Made by a program: the position numbers and the translations under genes
Notes under the pieces: model-generated
The model's input: only the letters and a program-made list of their open reading frames with translations
Database searches by the model: none
What the model was told of the DNA's origin: nothing
From: Amoebophrya sp. A120
Lineage: Eukaryota > Sar > Dinophyceae > Syndiniales > Amoebophryaceae
Reading direction: 5' to 3'
Length of the DNA stretch: 64,000 nucleotides
Assembly (NCBI GenBank): GCA_905178155.1
Contig: CAJINV010000004.1
Coordinates: 6,786,358 to 6,850,357, forward strand
Shown here: in pieces, positions 11,744 through 23,221 of the stretch
Layout of the letters: the number at the start of each line of letters is the position of its first letter
Numbering within the stretch: the first letter of the stretch is position 1

Positions 11744-12531
11744 GCTAGCTTGGTACCCCCAGGCTGCGATTGACCATAAGCATAGCATTTTCATCACAAG
11801 AAGTCACACAGAAGAATATACTGGGCCAAGAAAGCTGCAACCCTGCTAATTGACGCGTATCCCCCTGTTCCTTGCGAAAATTACTAAAAGTTTTTGCGAA
11901 AAATATACCTTTGAGGTGCGTGTTGCGAAGATTCATCACGGCTCCTCATCCTCTGCGCTTCGGATTTTCCCATTGTGTACATCAGTTTGTTCGATTGCGA
12001 TTGCGATGGAGATTCAAACGATCTTCTCTCGTTTGATTTTTGCCGTCGAAAGGACGGTATCTCATGCTGCGAAATAACAAAGAAATGTTTATACTTTTAC
12101 CCGCATGGTCTTGGTCCCTCCGGATCCTTGGTGCTTGTCCCTGTTTGATCAGAAAGATTCGTAGAGCTTTTTCACGATCTTTTTGCTGTGGTGTGAAGAG
12201 ATCTGCATTGTCGTCGTTGCTTTTGCGCTGATGAAAAGTAAAAAAATTGTTGACGAAATAAATCCGGAGGCATTTTTGAAAGAGATGTAAGTAAGCAGAA
12301 GTGTGCAAGCCACTCTCTCATGCAGGTGCAGCAAAAGTTGGCCTCAAGCTCAATGGATACCTTGTGAAGATTTGCCGCACCACGGTGTTGTATCATATAG
12401 GGGAAAGAACTGAAAGTTTTAGCAGTCAAAAAAATGGCCGGGTGGGCAGTGGGTGGAACAACGTCAACGCCGGGCGCAGCTGGAGCACCGTGAACGACAC
12501 CAAAGGCTGCAACTCCAGGTTTTGCAGGATC
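11744..12531. other. Intergenic region before kinesin
   Basis: No gene supported. An open frame continuous with the kinesin extends up to 12301, so the true start could lie inside this stretch. Confidence 0.5.
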
Positions 12532-15500
12532 ATGTTGTCGCCAGCTACACCGCCGGCGCCGAGGCCCACGAAGGCACCTCCCTTCGCGGGGGCCGACATC
12601 AGGCGCAACAAAAATGAAAAGAGCCAGATGTTGAAAAAGAACAACCCCGCGTCATCATGTACTTCTACTTCATCGCAACTACCGTTTCAGACACATCATC
12701 AAGTCGTCGTGCCGAACCACCACACCACCTGCGTCGCCCGGGTTCGTCCGGTGTCCGCCCAAGAGGAAGACAGCGACTTGATTGACGCCATCCTGGTTAC
12801 CCCGGAGTACGTATCCGGTGCAAAAGTATCGTACTAGTATCAACTGCATCAGAAATTCACTTGGCATTACAAATTAAAGTTGTAATGCGGATCTGCCTTA
12901 ATAAAGAGACTTGCAATGCATAAACGCAATTAGTACGAGTGCGATACTTTTGCAATGCATAGTACGTGCAGATTCATGGGCGGAAATTTGATTTGACGGA
13001 GGTGCTCGACGAGTACAGCAATCAGGATGATCTCTACTACCAGATCGGCGAACCCTGTGTGCAGCGCGTTTTGCAGGAACTGCAAACCTCCTCGCAGGAA
13101 GGGCAGGCGCTTGGTCAAGGACGAGGTAGTGTTGAAGCGCAAGAGAAGTTGTCAGGAACAAGCTCATGTCTCTCTTGCTCGTCAGATCGAGTAGAACCCA
13201 TTATCGGAGTTGGTGCCACGACCGCAAGGACCACGACACCGGAGGTCGTGTCTGCGTGCATTCTCGCATGTGGGGCTACTGGAACTGGGAAGACGCATTG
13301 TATCGTCGGGGATTTGTGGCGGGCGGACCCGGACGGAGTTGCACTATCATGTGCAGGAGCTAGTACATCAGAGGATAAGCCAAGAAGCAACATTAATGGC
13401 TGCAACACGACTTCTACGTCGGCGATGCTGGCAGATTTGGGAATCATGCCACGAGTCTGTTACAATCTGCTGGAGAAGCTGCTGACGGCGGAGCAACATC
13501 AATCTGGGTTCGAAGGCTCGCACAATGATATCAACAACGCAGCAGGTGAACGAGGTTATAGTGAGGCTGGTTTTCATATTTCCGCATCTGCAGAGGACAA
13601 TAAGAGAGACCTGACTGTCATGAATTCAGTGTCCAGCAGCATCAGCACCTCCGCAACGTCGATGTCGCCGAACAGCTCGTGTACTTCGTCTTCTAACCAG
13701 GTATTGAATAGCTGTGGAAGCATCAACCACAGCCGCCCCATTCAGATGAACCAGAGAACGCCATCACCGGCTGCACTGCATCAAGATGTTGAAACTCAAG
13801 CTTGTTCAACAGCCGGTCGGAACGGTGCAGCACGTGCTGCTGACATAACTACGACCCCGTCGTCCAATTATCGCACATCAAATGGTCGTAAGAATATTCT
13901 TCCACTCATGACTTCGGCATCGCTGGAGTGTTGCGAGCTATACAACGGCCAGGTGCGTGACTTGATCCGCGATCACGTGTGCGGGAGCAGTCTGAGCATT
14001 CGCGTGCACCCCGACCGCGGCGTTTACGTTGACGGGCTGAGCGTCAACAGTGTGCTGAGCGCGACCCACTGCTTAGAGTTGCTGAAAGAGGCAACGGAAA
14101 GGCGAACGCAGGTGAAACCAATAGAAGTAGGGTAGTGGGTGAGATGCATCAAAAGCAGTAAAAGTAGACTGACCACTGCAAGTCTGATTGATAGATTCAT
14201 CTGGCAGCATCGTTTTGAAAGATGAAAAAGCGGAAATTTCTTGCACTGTAGCTCGAAAATTTATATTTACGCTACATGAAGAATTGAAATTGATTTCCAG
14301 GTACCAACAAGCATAAACCCATCATCCAGTCGCTCGCATCTGATCTGCACACTGAAGCTATACGATTCGAAAGCGACAACTCCGGCCACAGCGGATTTTT
14401 CAACCCAGCATGATAAGTTTTCGCGAGGAGGGGGAAGTGGCATTGGCTCGTCATCGTCCGCTCCTTCGAGCAGTAAGAAAAATAAAATACCGCGTGCAGT
14501 GATTCAATTTGTCGACCTCGCCGGGCGTGAGCAATTGGGCGAAGAGCACGGGTATTGTAAGACCTTGAAGGGAGAGCGAAACCACATCAACACCAGTTTG
14601 TACCACTTAGGGCATTACGTGTCCGGTACCGGGATCTCAAAATTCCGCGACACGAAATTAACCATGCTGGTTTCACAGGTATAGTAAAGCCTAAAGCGCG
14701 ATGAACACTAGTAGTGCCTACTTAGGTGGCTCATTTGTCGGAGGATTTTGTGGTCTCCAAATTGTCGCTAGTAGCAAGAACGTAGTTGCGCCACGGTCTG
14801 TTCTTTGCTGCCGTCCAGGTATCGATCCATATATCTTCTACCCCAAGAAAAGAGTGGGAGGCGAATGCGAAGTCGAAAGCAGTCTTGATTGACTACGTAA
14901 TGACTCCACAACTACTATCCATCACAACTATTCAGACCCTCGCTAATCTGAACACGCGTCGGTACGTGATCGCCACGCTTTCTCCTCTCGATAAGCACCG
15001 GGCGGAGAACCTGGCGACGCTGCGGTTTTGCAAAAATTTGTCGGAGAAAGTGCTGTCTCTGCCCGTAAACCCGGGCACCAAGTTTGCGGATTTGGCTCAT
15101 AAGCATCTACACGATCATCCTGGTAGTGGTGCCGAGCCTCAGGGCAAAAATTTTCGTGCTGCAAGCAGGAACAGAGGGTCCGTGATTGCGCAGTTTCTGC
15201 AGGAGCAGAGTGCAGACGGACGAGCATCGTCGCAACCACGTACCAGTGATGTTTTCTTCTGGTCGTAATTTTTTGCAAGCTGATTTTTAGACAAAACACA
15301 CAATGTCGAGCGTGAGTTTCAATCAAAAACACCAGGTTCCTTCGAGCTCCCAACCGCGTCCTCGTTTTCAAAAAGAACGTCCAGCAAGAAGCGAAATAGA
15401 ATGGCAGGAACAACTGCTGGGCTCCTTGGCGTAAGTCCGAGCAGCAGTTCGCTTTTGCCGAAAAACAAGCCCAGTAAAAACAGCAGCTGTGGCACGCTGC

Positions 15501-18500
15501 CGAGCAACGTGAGCGGCATACTGAACGTGAAGCCCCTGGAGCACAGCAGCGGGTTCGGAGTGTTTAATGGTGGAAGCGGCGCGAGGGCAGAGGAAGATAT
15601 GGAAAAATTTGGCGGACCCAGGGGACGAGAAGCAGAAGACCATCTTCGTCATGTTATCGATGAGGGTCCGCACCGTCACGCGCGTCCAGAGCCAGAAACT
15701 TCCACACAGCTACATGAGGACCTGCAGCTGAGCCAATCTCCCTTAGTAGAAGGATGCGCGGGGGCGGCCACGTCGGCGAGCGAGGCCGATGAACATATGG
15801 AGCCACCAGGAGCGCAAAGTGGTCGTCACAAGAACTACCCCGGGAAGATGGTGAAAACATTTTCACCTTGTGCAGCTGGTCCCCCGCCGTTGGAACAACG
15901 AAACTCTACAGACGCAGGAGATCATACTGATTCGGATCAGCATTCATCTCGTCTGCGGTCCGCGTGCTCTAGTACCACTCTTTCCGCGTTGGCGCGGAAA
16001 CGGTTTGCGCCCGCTCGAGGTGCCGCGGGGAGTAATACGCCACAACACGGGAACCACCACGACGACATGCTGAATACAGACGAGGCTGGTGAGCAGGACT
16101 GCTCATCAATGTCCGACCGATCTGGTCCTGCTCCTGCGGGTAGAAATCTCCATAATTCCACTTCGTCTTCCCACCGTACGGCGTCCATTGTGCCGCGGAG
16201 ACTCTCCGGGCAGTTTGTTCAGCCTTCGTCCCACAGCGGGGGCAAGAAGACGGTGAACAACAACAACCCGTTTTTAGGCGCCGTTGGTGGAGGAGCTGCT
16301 TCGTCGGCGATGTACAATAACAGGTACAACTACAACTTGGCTAGTAGTACAAGTACTACTAAAGCCGGCGCTCGCTCCGTGTCCCCGCAAAGTAGTACAC
16401 TGTATGGCTGCAGTGGTGAAAGTGAAACAAGAACACGAACAGGTGGTAATTATGGTGGCGCAAATTCTAGTACATCGTCTCATGCGTTGTACCACCACCA
16501 CCATCATGCCTCGACCGGTAGTTTTCTTGAACGAATCTCTGAACAGCCCTGCAGTAGTAGCTCGCGGGAATCGCTGCACTCGAATAAGAGGAGGGGACGC
16601 GAAAGAACTACGGGTGATCAGTGTGGTGCACAGCGACCTCAAGAGGTGACGGAGTCTTGGGAGGCAGCTATTAACTCTAACATGGGTAGAAGTACAACTC
16701 CTTCTACGAGACAAGGTCTCAACAATGGCCACACTTCTCACAGTCAAAGCTGTGCAGCGCTCGCTGGACCTGGAGGCGGGGGAAGTGCCGGAATGGGAGG
16801 ACGAGCAGGCGCCGCCGGTGCTACCAGCACGACATTACTCCACCATGATGACAACCTCGAGCCAGATTTGCTCTCTACTTCGCAGCAGCAGCAACAGCAA
16901 CAACAGCAGCAATTATTCCAAAAATCGTCCACCTCCACCCGGAAAATGCAGGACTTGGATCGTTGTTTCCACCTGCAGATTATCAAATGCAAAAGTGTCT
17001 GGGTCTGGAAACTTGTGATGCTGGGTGGCGTATCATGAGGAGGCCACAAGTGCTGCCTCAGCGTGACAAGTTTCTGAGCTTCTAAGTGTTGCCTATTCAT
17101 ATTCTGCATGACAAACTGCGTTTCTGCATGACAGAAAAGTGGCGCTCTTGGGTAACGTGCATGACAGATTTGAGAGTCATGCCAGACAAGCATGACAGAC
17201 ATGCACTCTTCTAGACCCAGGCATTTTTACATTTGATCCAGATTCAACGGTTGCGCGACGCGGTTTCCGAAGTGTCTGCGACCAACAACGAGAAGAAGCT
17301 GCTAGAGTCGCAAATCTATCCTGTGCAAAAGTATCGTACTCGTAGTAATCGCAATTATGCATGACAAATCGCCTTCCTTTGCTAAAACAGCATTACAAAT
17401 CCAATTTGTCACGCTAAGGAAATGCAATTTATACTAGTACGTGTACGATAACGATACTTTTGCATTTCATAAAATCATGTTTCTAAAGTCCGTCCGGAAG
17501 GAGATCGGGACGACGACGAGTAGTAGAGCCTCCGGTAGAGCTGGAGGTCGGGGCCGGCGGCGGAGTTTGGTGAGCACTACGGCGGGGGAGCACGACACGA
17601 GCTTTCTGTCGCAACTCTCCGCGAGCTCGCCGGTGGGGGCAGGTAAGTCCGTACATAAGTGCAAGTTTTGAATTATGATCAAGTAGTTGTCTAAATCTAA
17701 TGCTAATCATCTACATCTTACTTAGTCATACTTGATCGCAAGCAATGGTGCTAGAGCCGCAAAGGCATAAGAATAAGTACCGTGATCGATTCACGAAATC
17801 ATACCCGGACCCGGAATCTTCCCCCACGCACACAGGCACCGTCGAACAACAGTCAGCAACAGCGTCCGGGGAAATTGCACCAGGAGCTACAAGTACAAAT
17901 ACACCTGCCTCGGCTTCCTTGCAGGAGCAGGACCGCCCGGCAGTCGTTCCAGCGCGCCGCGATGAAGTAGACCGGCTTTCCAACTCGATCCCTACCACCG
18001 CCGCGGAGCACAACGGCCAGCGACTGTTTTCCTTTGGCCCGACCACGGCGCCGAGTCGCCGATACAGTCTGAAGAAGGACGGCGTGGCCAGTGCGTCCGC
18101 CCCGGCGAAGACTTTTCCCGTGGGGGCAGAGGATACTGTTCTGGAGCAGACCGACCACGTTGATCCGGCGCAACATGCGCGTCTATCGAACACTGTTAAA
18201 CATCTCGATCAAGGAGCGCTCCCCGGTGGACCAGCGCCGGCAACAACTGCAGATCATGGTTCGAACGGGTCGCGTTCCACCTCGGAACCCAACTCCTCCG
18301 TTCGCGGACCTCTGACGAAAGTGGTGCCGAGGCTGCAAAACTTGGAACACTGCCGTACTGTGTACAAAAGCAGCTGCTCAGGAAAGCACGCGCGCCCAAC
18401 CAGTTTGGAACCTGGGTATCACAGTTGTATGATGGACGAAAAAGAAAATGATAACCACATGATATCCACCACTTCGGACGTCGGGGGTCGGGGGATCCGC

Positions 18501-20905
18501 AGTGTGCCAGCACACCTCGCTGCATCCTCACAAGAAGGAGTGATTGGGCAGCGAGGGCAAACAACAGGAGCTCCACCTGCGGAGGCAGAGGTAGCTGGTA
18601 GTTCTTCGCAAGGAATTATGCCCGCAGCCTACGGGCAAAATTATCAACAGCACTCTGCTTGGACTTCGAAACAAGCGAGTAGCAGAAGTGGGATATCAAC
18701 TGCAAAAATGTCTGGGTCAGGAAACTTGTGATGCTGGGTGGCGTATCATCAGGAGGCCACAAGTGCTGGCTCAGCATGACAAGCTTCTGAGCTTCTAGGT
18801 GTTGCCTGTTCTGCATGACAAATTGCGCTTCTGCATGACAGAAAAATGGGCGTCTTGGGTAATGTGCATGACAGATTTAAGAGTCACGTGAAACAAGCAT
18901 GACAAACTTGCATTCTTCCAGGCCCATACATATTTGCATTTGATATGGGACAGTTGTTAGCAACACCTCGTCTGGTGCGACTTCTGCTACAACATCTCAT
19001 GTCGTTTACAACCCACAAAACGAACCAGACTGCTGCAACCGCGGCCGAACCCTGGGCCATGCCCCGCCGCAGTACATTCAGACGCGCTCAGAATCTTTGG
19101 CCGCAAGAACTTCGGCGACAGGGAGTGTGGGTAAGGATTTTCTTAGCAGTTGTTTGGCTTCGACTAGATTTTTCTTTTATTCAGATTTTAGCTTCCTTTC
19201 ACGTAGAGGTGGAAAATGACATTGATTCATTGCTTTATGGAGGTTTGCAGCACTCGCTTGATGTTCGTGTTGACGATTGCTCTCGCTGATTTTTCCACTG
19301 AAAGTCCTTACATCAACCTCCCCGCCAGGCTCTCGGTATCCCAACGTTTCGGTGTCTCGTCGGTGGAGCCGAAGCGTTTCCCCGCGCCGAGCCGCCGCGG
19401 GAGGTGGGCCGAAAGCAACCATTTCGCAGCTGCCAACGTCCCTCACTCCCCCGAACCTGATCGCGCAGACAACCCTGCCCTTCCGGTCGCTTTCCCGCGG
19501 GACGCCCACTTTCGGGTTGACCTGTGGGTCGTTTGCGGATCTGCAGAGCGTCACGCCGTCGTTAGATAGCTCCTCCAGGAACTCAGGGGGAACGAATTAT
19601 AACAACCTGAGTGGCTTAGGCTTGCCGACGCCTCCCACCCCGGCGTTGCAGGGAGTTCAACAGACCGGAGCAGCGGGGGCTCCGATGCTAGGGGGTGCTC
19701 CTGTTGTGCAGACCGCCGGGGCTACGGCAGTTGGTTCTACCTATCCGAGAAGCTTCAGTGCGGTACGCCCGGAGCGGGGAAGTGCACGAGATGAAGATGA
19801 TTCTAGTTGTGCAAAGAACGGCGCAAGAGCCCCTGCTGGGGCAGGAGCAATTCCTATGGCACAGCAGCTACAGTACGGGAGTTGTGTTGGTCCTCCTGCT
19901 GCTGCTCCTGGGACCGCCACGAACAACAGCACCGATTCGTCGCGTCTCGGGGTGGCCTCGCAGGCCGGGATGTTGCAGATGACCGCAAGCGGCGCTTCCA
20001 GTATTTCAACGCCAGCAAAAGAACAACAACATATCACGACACCAAACGCACATTTTCAAATGAATGCCCAACATGCCGCTGCGGGGGGAACTGGAACACG
20101 AGCCTCACCAGGACCCCTGTCGAGTACCCGCGCTGGTGCAACGACACAGCAGCTACCCAGTGGTGGTGGACCGGTTCCGGTTAGTAGTGCAACACAGAAC
20201 CTTCTCCAACTCCACATGCCTCCGAGAATCACGGCACACAGTTGCTCGTTATGGACGCCGCCACTTCTCGGCGCGCCGTCGGGTCATGGGGCTCCTGCGT
20301 TGGGCGGCACGACCACTTCTTATCCAGCAGTTCTACAACAGCATCAACAAGCGCAACATCAGTTCACTTTTCAACGGCAGCAATTGCTCCACACCGCGAC
20401 CCCGATGCACAATTTTGCGTACCCAGGTGTGCCGAACATGCTTTTCTCGCATGTTAGCGGTAGTGGTTCTACTTGCACGACCGCTGCAGCAGGGGATGCG
20501 GGCCAACATGCACATTCAGCTACAAACAACAACAGCATGACTACGTCGAATGGTGGTCCACCGTTGGGGATGAAGCAGCAAGCTGGCTACGTAAACTCGC
20601 ACCAGTTGATGAGTCAGCAGGCGGGGAGTAGTTGTGCTTCTACATATCCCGTGGACCACGAGCAAGACAAATCTTGCCAAGATAGTTCCGATACTACACT
20701 CACCCGCCAGCAGGGCGAATGCGAGACGAGCGCTGAAGTCCGTGACAACTACGGGACGACCCCGTCGGCCGAGCGCGAGCAGGAACCTGTACAACAGGTC
20801 GTGCACCACCAGCAAGCTTCGGGAAGTTTTGTCGTGCCGCTGGGGAGCGAAACCCACCGGTCAGAGAGATCAACGACAAGAAATGGGGTGGAGCAGCAGG
20901 GATAG
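12532..20905 (+). CDS. Kinesin-like motor protein, long low-complexity tail
   Basis: Microtubule motor ATPase. Exons 12532-12811, 12967-14111, 14301-14678, 14936-15245, 15336-16980, 17244-17316, 17477-17642, 17743-18693, 18951-19130, 19329-20905; 6705 nt, 2234 aa. Visible motor motifs: RVRP near residue 70, P-loop GATGTGKTH near 195, switch I NPSSSRSH near 485, switch II DLAGRE near 545, KFRDTKLTML, and the final helix ENLATLRFCKNL. The usual LGGN after KLT is altered (TLANLN). A Ser/Thr-rich insert separates the P-loop from the later motor strands. The tail is Ser/Gly/His-rich with a poly-Gln run (about 16886-16911) and a short coiled coil (LQIQRLRDAVSEV). Four introners lie in it, only one in the motor. 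The donor of exon 4 is uncertain (15240 or 15246); the start could be 12301. The subfamily was not resolved. Confidence 0.92.
12812..12961. mobile_element. Introner B1 (family B)
   Basis: 150 bp. Left TATCCGGTGCAAAAGTATCG, right CGATACTTTTGCAATGCATA. Perfect flank GTACG (12807-12811 / 12962-12966). Rejoins TPEY/VQIHGR between the RVRP strand and the rest of the motor. Confidence 0.9.
14112..14300 (+). other. Conventional intron in kinesin
   Basis: GTGAAACC donor after ERRTQ; TTTCCAG acceptor before VPTSINPSSSRSH. Phase 0, no terminal repeats. Further conventional introns in this gene: 14679-14935, about 15246-15335, 17643-17742 (donor GTAAGT) and 19131-19328 (donor GTAAGG). Confidence 0.85.
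16981..17238. mobile_element. Introner A5 (family A)
   Basis: 258 bp. The right end has mutated to GATC instead of GATA. Perfect flank CAGAT (16976-16980 / 17239-17243). Rejoins FHLQ/IQRLRD in a coiled coil. Its interior is very close to A6 in the same gene. Confidence 0.9.
17317..17471. mobile_element. Introner B2 (family B)
   Basis: 155 bp, TATCCTGTGCAAAAGTATCG to TTTTGCATTTCATA. Perfect flank AAATC (17312-17316 / 17472-17476). Rejoins ESQI/MFLKSV. No GT-AG choice exists within the flank. Confidence 0.9.
18694..18945. mobile_element. Introner A6 (family A)
   Basis: 252 bp. Perfect flank TGGGA (18689-18693 / 18946-18950). Rejoins RSG/TVVSN. Close sequence copy of A5 but at an unrelated target site. 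Confidence 0.9.
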
Positions 20906-21911
20906 ATGAAATGCGAAGAAGTATACGCATGATGGCATAATTCTAATCTAAAGTCCTCGATGTAGAACGGCGGGCTGCTCGTCCTGCTCTATCTTGTATT
21001 CATCCGAGCAAAATGACGCCAGTAATCTTACCACCGGTTTTGCTTTTCGTTTTGGTTTTGCTGCTCTTTTTCAAGGTGCAGGCGATTCTGATTCTAAATG
21101 AACACTAAAGCGCGACAGCACCAGCCCGCTTTAATTACTGACAATTGACCTCAGCGACATCATATTGAGCTTACTAAATTGCTTCCCAAATTATGATGAC
21201 AATTTTGACACGAGTAGCGTTTAAAGCCTAGAAGAACACAACTCGAGTGCCAATCTCGGGAATGATCCCAAATTGCCACGCACTATGCAAGCGTTTTCGG
21301 TAGTTTCATCAATCTATCAATTTACCGTGGTATTTTTTATATTCCCCGACCACCGTAAAAGAGCTACTACAAATGAATCAAGTTGTAGACGACTACATGA
21401 CAACAATTTCAAACCACAAATGAACCACAAGATGAACAATGGCACGGGCAGCTGGCATGCCTACCGACTTCTAACTTCTTCTACTTCAGCGTCTAAGTAA
21501 AAATCTACGTCTACCCTACGTAAACTTGGTTTCTCAAGAAATGCCTCTGCCATCACGACCGTTTCGATTTCTTTACCGTTCTTGACGTATTTTTGGCATA
21601 ATTCTGCATTTGAAATTGAATTCTGCCCGCTTGCTTGTCGTTCTGAAGTCCTCGATCCCTTCTTTCTTCGTGTTCCGTCTGTTTTTGCCCGAGCACGTCG
21701 AGTTTTGCGCTGTGCTTCGCTTGTTCCGTGTTTCTTCTGCATTCTTTTGGTCATTCTCATTTTTGCGCGACCTCACGACGGCCGATCTGTGTCTGGCTGT
21801 AAAAAGAATGGATCTCGTCCAAGACTTAATAACCGTTCCTACTTCTCCTGTCCAACAATCACAGACAATACTGAATCCTCGCCGCCCAACTACACATATA
21901 TTTGTTCCAAA
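20906..21911. other. Intergenic region
   Basis: AT-rich, no gene supported on either strand. Frames open across 21573-22295 on the minus strand are mostly the shadow of the next gene. Confidence 0.6.
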
Positions 21912-22450
21912 ATGAAGCCTTTCCGGCCGCCAATGAGGCGGTGTTTCTGTTTTCTGTTTTGCTTGCTTGCTTCGGGCACCTGCGGTACCGTCGAAGCTTT
22001 GGAAAAGGTTTTGATGTCCTCTGCAAGAACGACTACATCGAAACACTTGCTCACCCAAGACCCGCCGCCAGCCCCGGCCGCAGACCACGCCGTGGATGGT
22101 GAGGCCTATTCGGACGAGTGGCACAAGGAATTTCGCGACGAAAACTACCCGTCGAGCTCCGCGGGGAAAGAGCACTACCCCCACACGTCGAGCATCCTGG
22201 CCGCCAAGCGCGAATCGCTGCCCTGGGGGTGGGGAAGCGCGTGGTTCTGGTATAGAAAGATTTTTCATGAGTGCTTGTAGTTCATCTGCATACACAAATC
22301 CAGAAGTTTATTTGGGAGTCACGCATGACCACAGGTTTCATCTGCAGATAAGATTCGCATACACAAAACAACAGGATTCCCACGTTCGCGTTGGTCGGAT
22401 TGGCGGTCCTCGGCACGACCTCCATCAAGATTTCCGATTTTTTGATGTGA
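21912..22450 (+). CDS. Small signal-peptide and C-terminal membrane protein
   Basis: Exons 21912-22249 and 22375-22450 (414 nt, 137 aa); phase 2 intron with GTATAG donor and ACAACAG acceptor. The N-terminus MKPFRPPMRRCFCFLFCLLA is a typical signal peptide. The middle is hydrophilic (DEWHKEFRDENYPSS). The second exon encodes a hydrophobic helix, IPTFALVGLAVLGTTSIKI, just before the stop, giving a single-pass (or processed tail) topology. No family was recognised. Without the second exon the frame would end in non-membrane sequence, so the C-terminal helix supports this splice. Confidence 0.65.
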
Positions 22451-23221
22451 GGAGAAGAGTTGCGGTTTTTCGCAAGCGAAACACAAACAGGATAGTTCCG
22501 AGGTTCTTGCGAGGGTCTTCATCCGTGATGATGAATGCAAAAGGTGGCACTGACGTAAACGTTGACAGAGGTCGTGAATCGGAACAGAATTCCTGTAGTT
22601 CTCTTTTTTTCCAAAGCGCTTGATTTGGCGGCACTGAATTAAAAAATCAACTCGAAGATGCACCGATACATCCGGAGGAGAAGAGCCGGGCTCAGCAGGC
22701 CGTGGTGCACGGCAGTCAGTTTGGAAAATTGGAACACCGATAAATCCAAAAAATTTTATTCCGCTCCAAGTCGTTCTCATTTCAATACAATTACGATCCC
22801 GACCACAAACCGAAAGCTGCCATGAAGTTTCTTAACTTCGCGATCCGTGGATCAACATGAAATTCAAAGCGAAAAGGTCTCTTTTGGATCAAAAAAGCAG
22901 ACAGACTGAAGATCTCGAAAACAGAAAGAGATCATCGGCAGCCGATCACGACCGTCAGCGTTAGAGGTGATGTCCTCGAGTACTTGGAAGAGAATGTGAG
23001 GGTCCAGATGCCTTCCTATTCCTGTGTGATGTGCGAAATTTTCGCTTCTGCTGCAGGCGACCTGGTGTAATGTCTAGAGTAAGAGAAGTGGCAAGTAGTA
23101 GTGATAGTGAAAGCAACATTTTTACTAGGTAGTCGCAGAGCCAGAACCTTCATTCCCCGGCCGTGGTTTACGTGTGTAAAACGTTGAAAGTCGTTTTGAT
23201 CATCCAAACGCGTTGTGAAAA
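22451..23221. other. Intergenic region
   Basis: No gene seen. Nearly repeated segments TTCATCTGCA...ACACAAA occur at 22271-22301 and 22336-22368, the second inside the preceding intron's acceptor region. Confidence 0.5.

Noticed and set aside
12434-12493. ATG at 12434 as the kinesin start
   Set aside because: Out of frame with the motor exon and stops after 19 codons; 12532 or 12301 are in frame.
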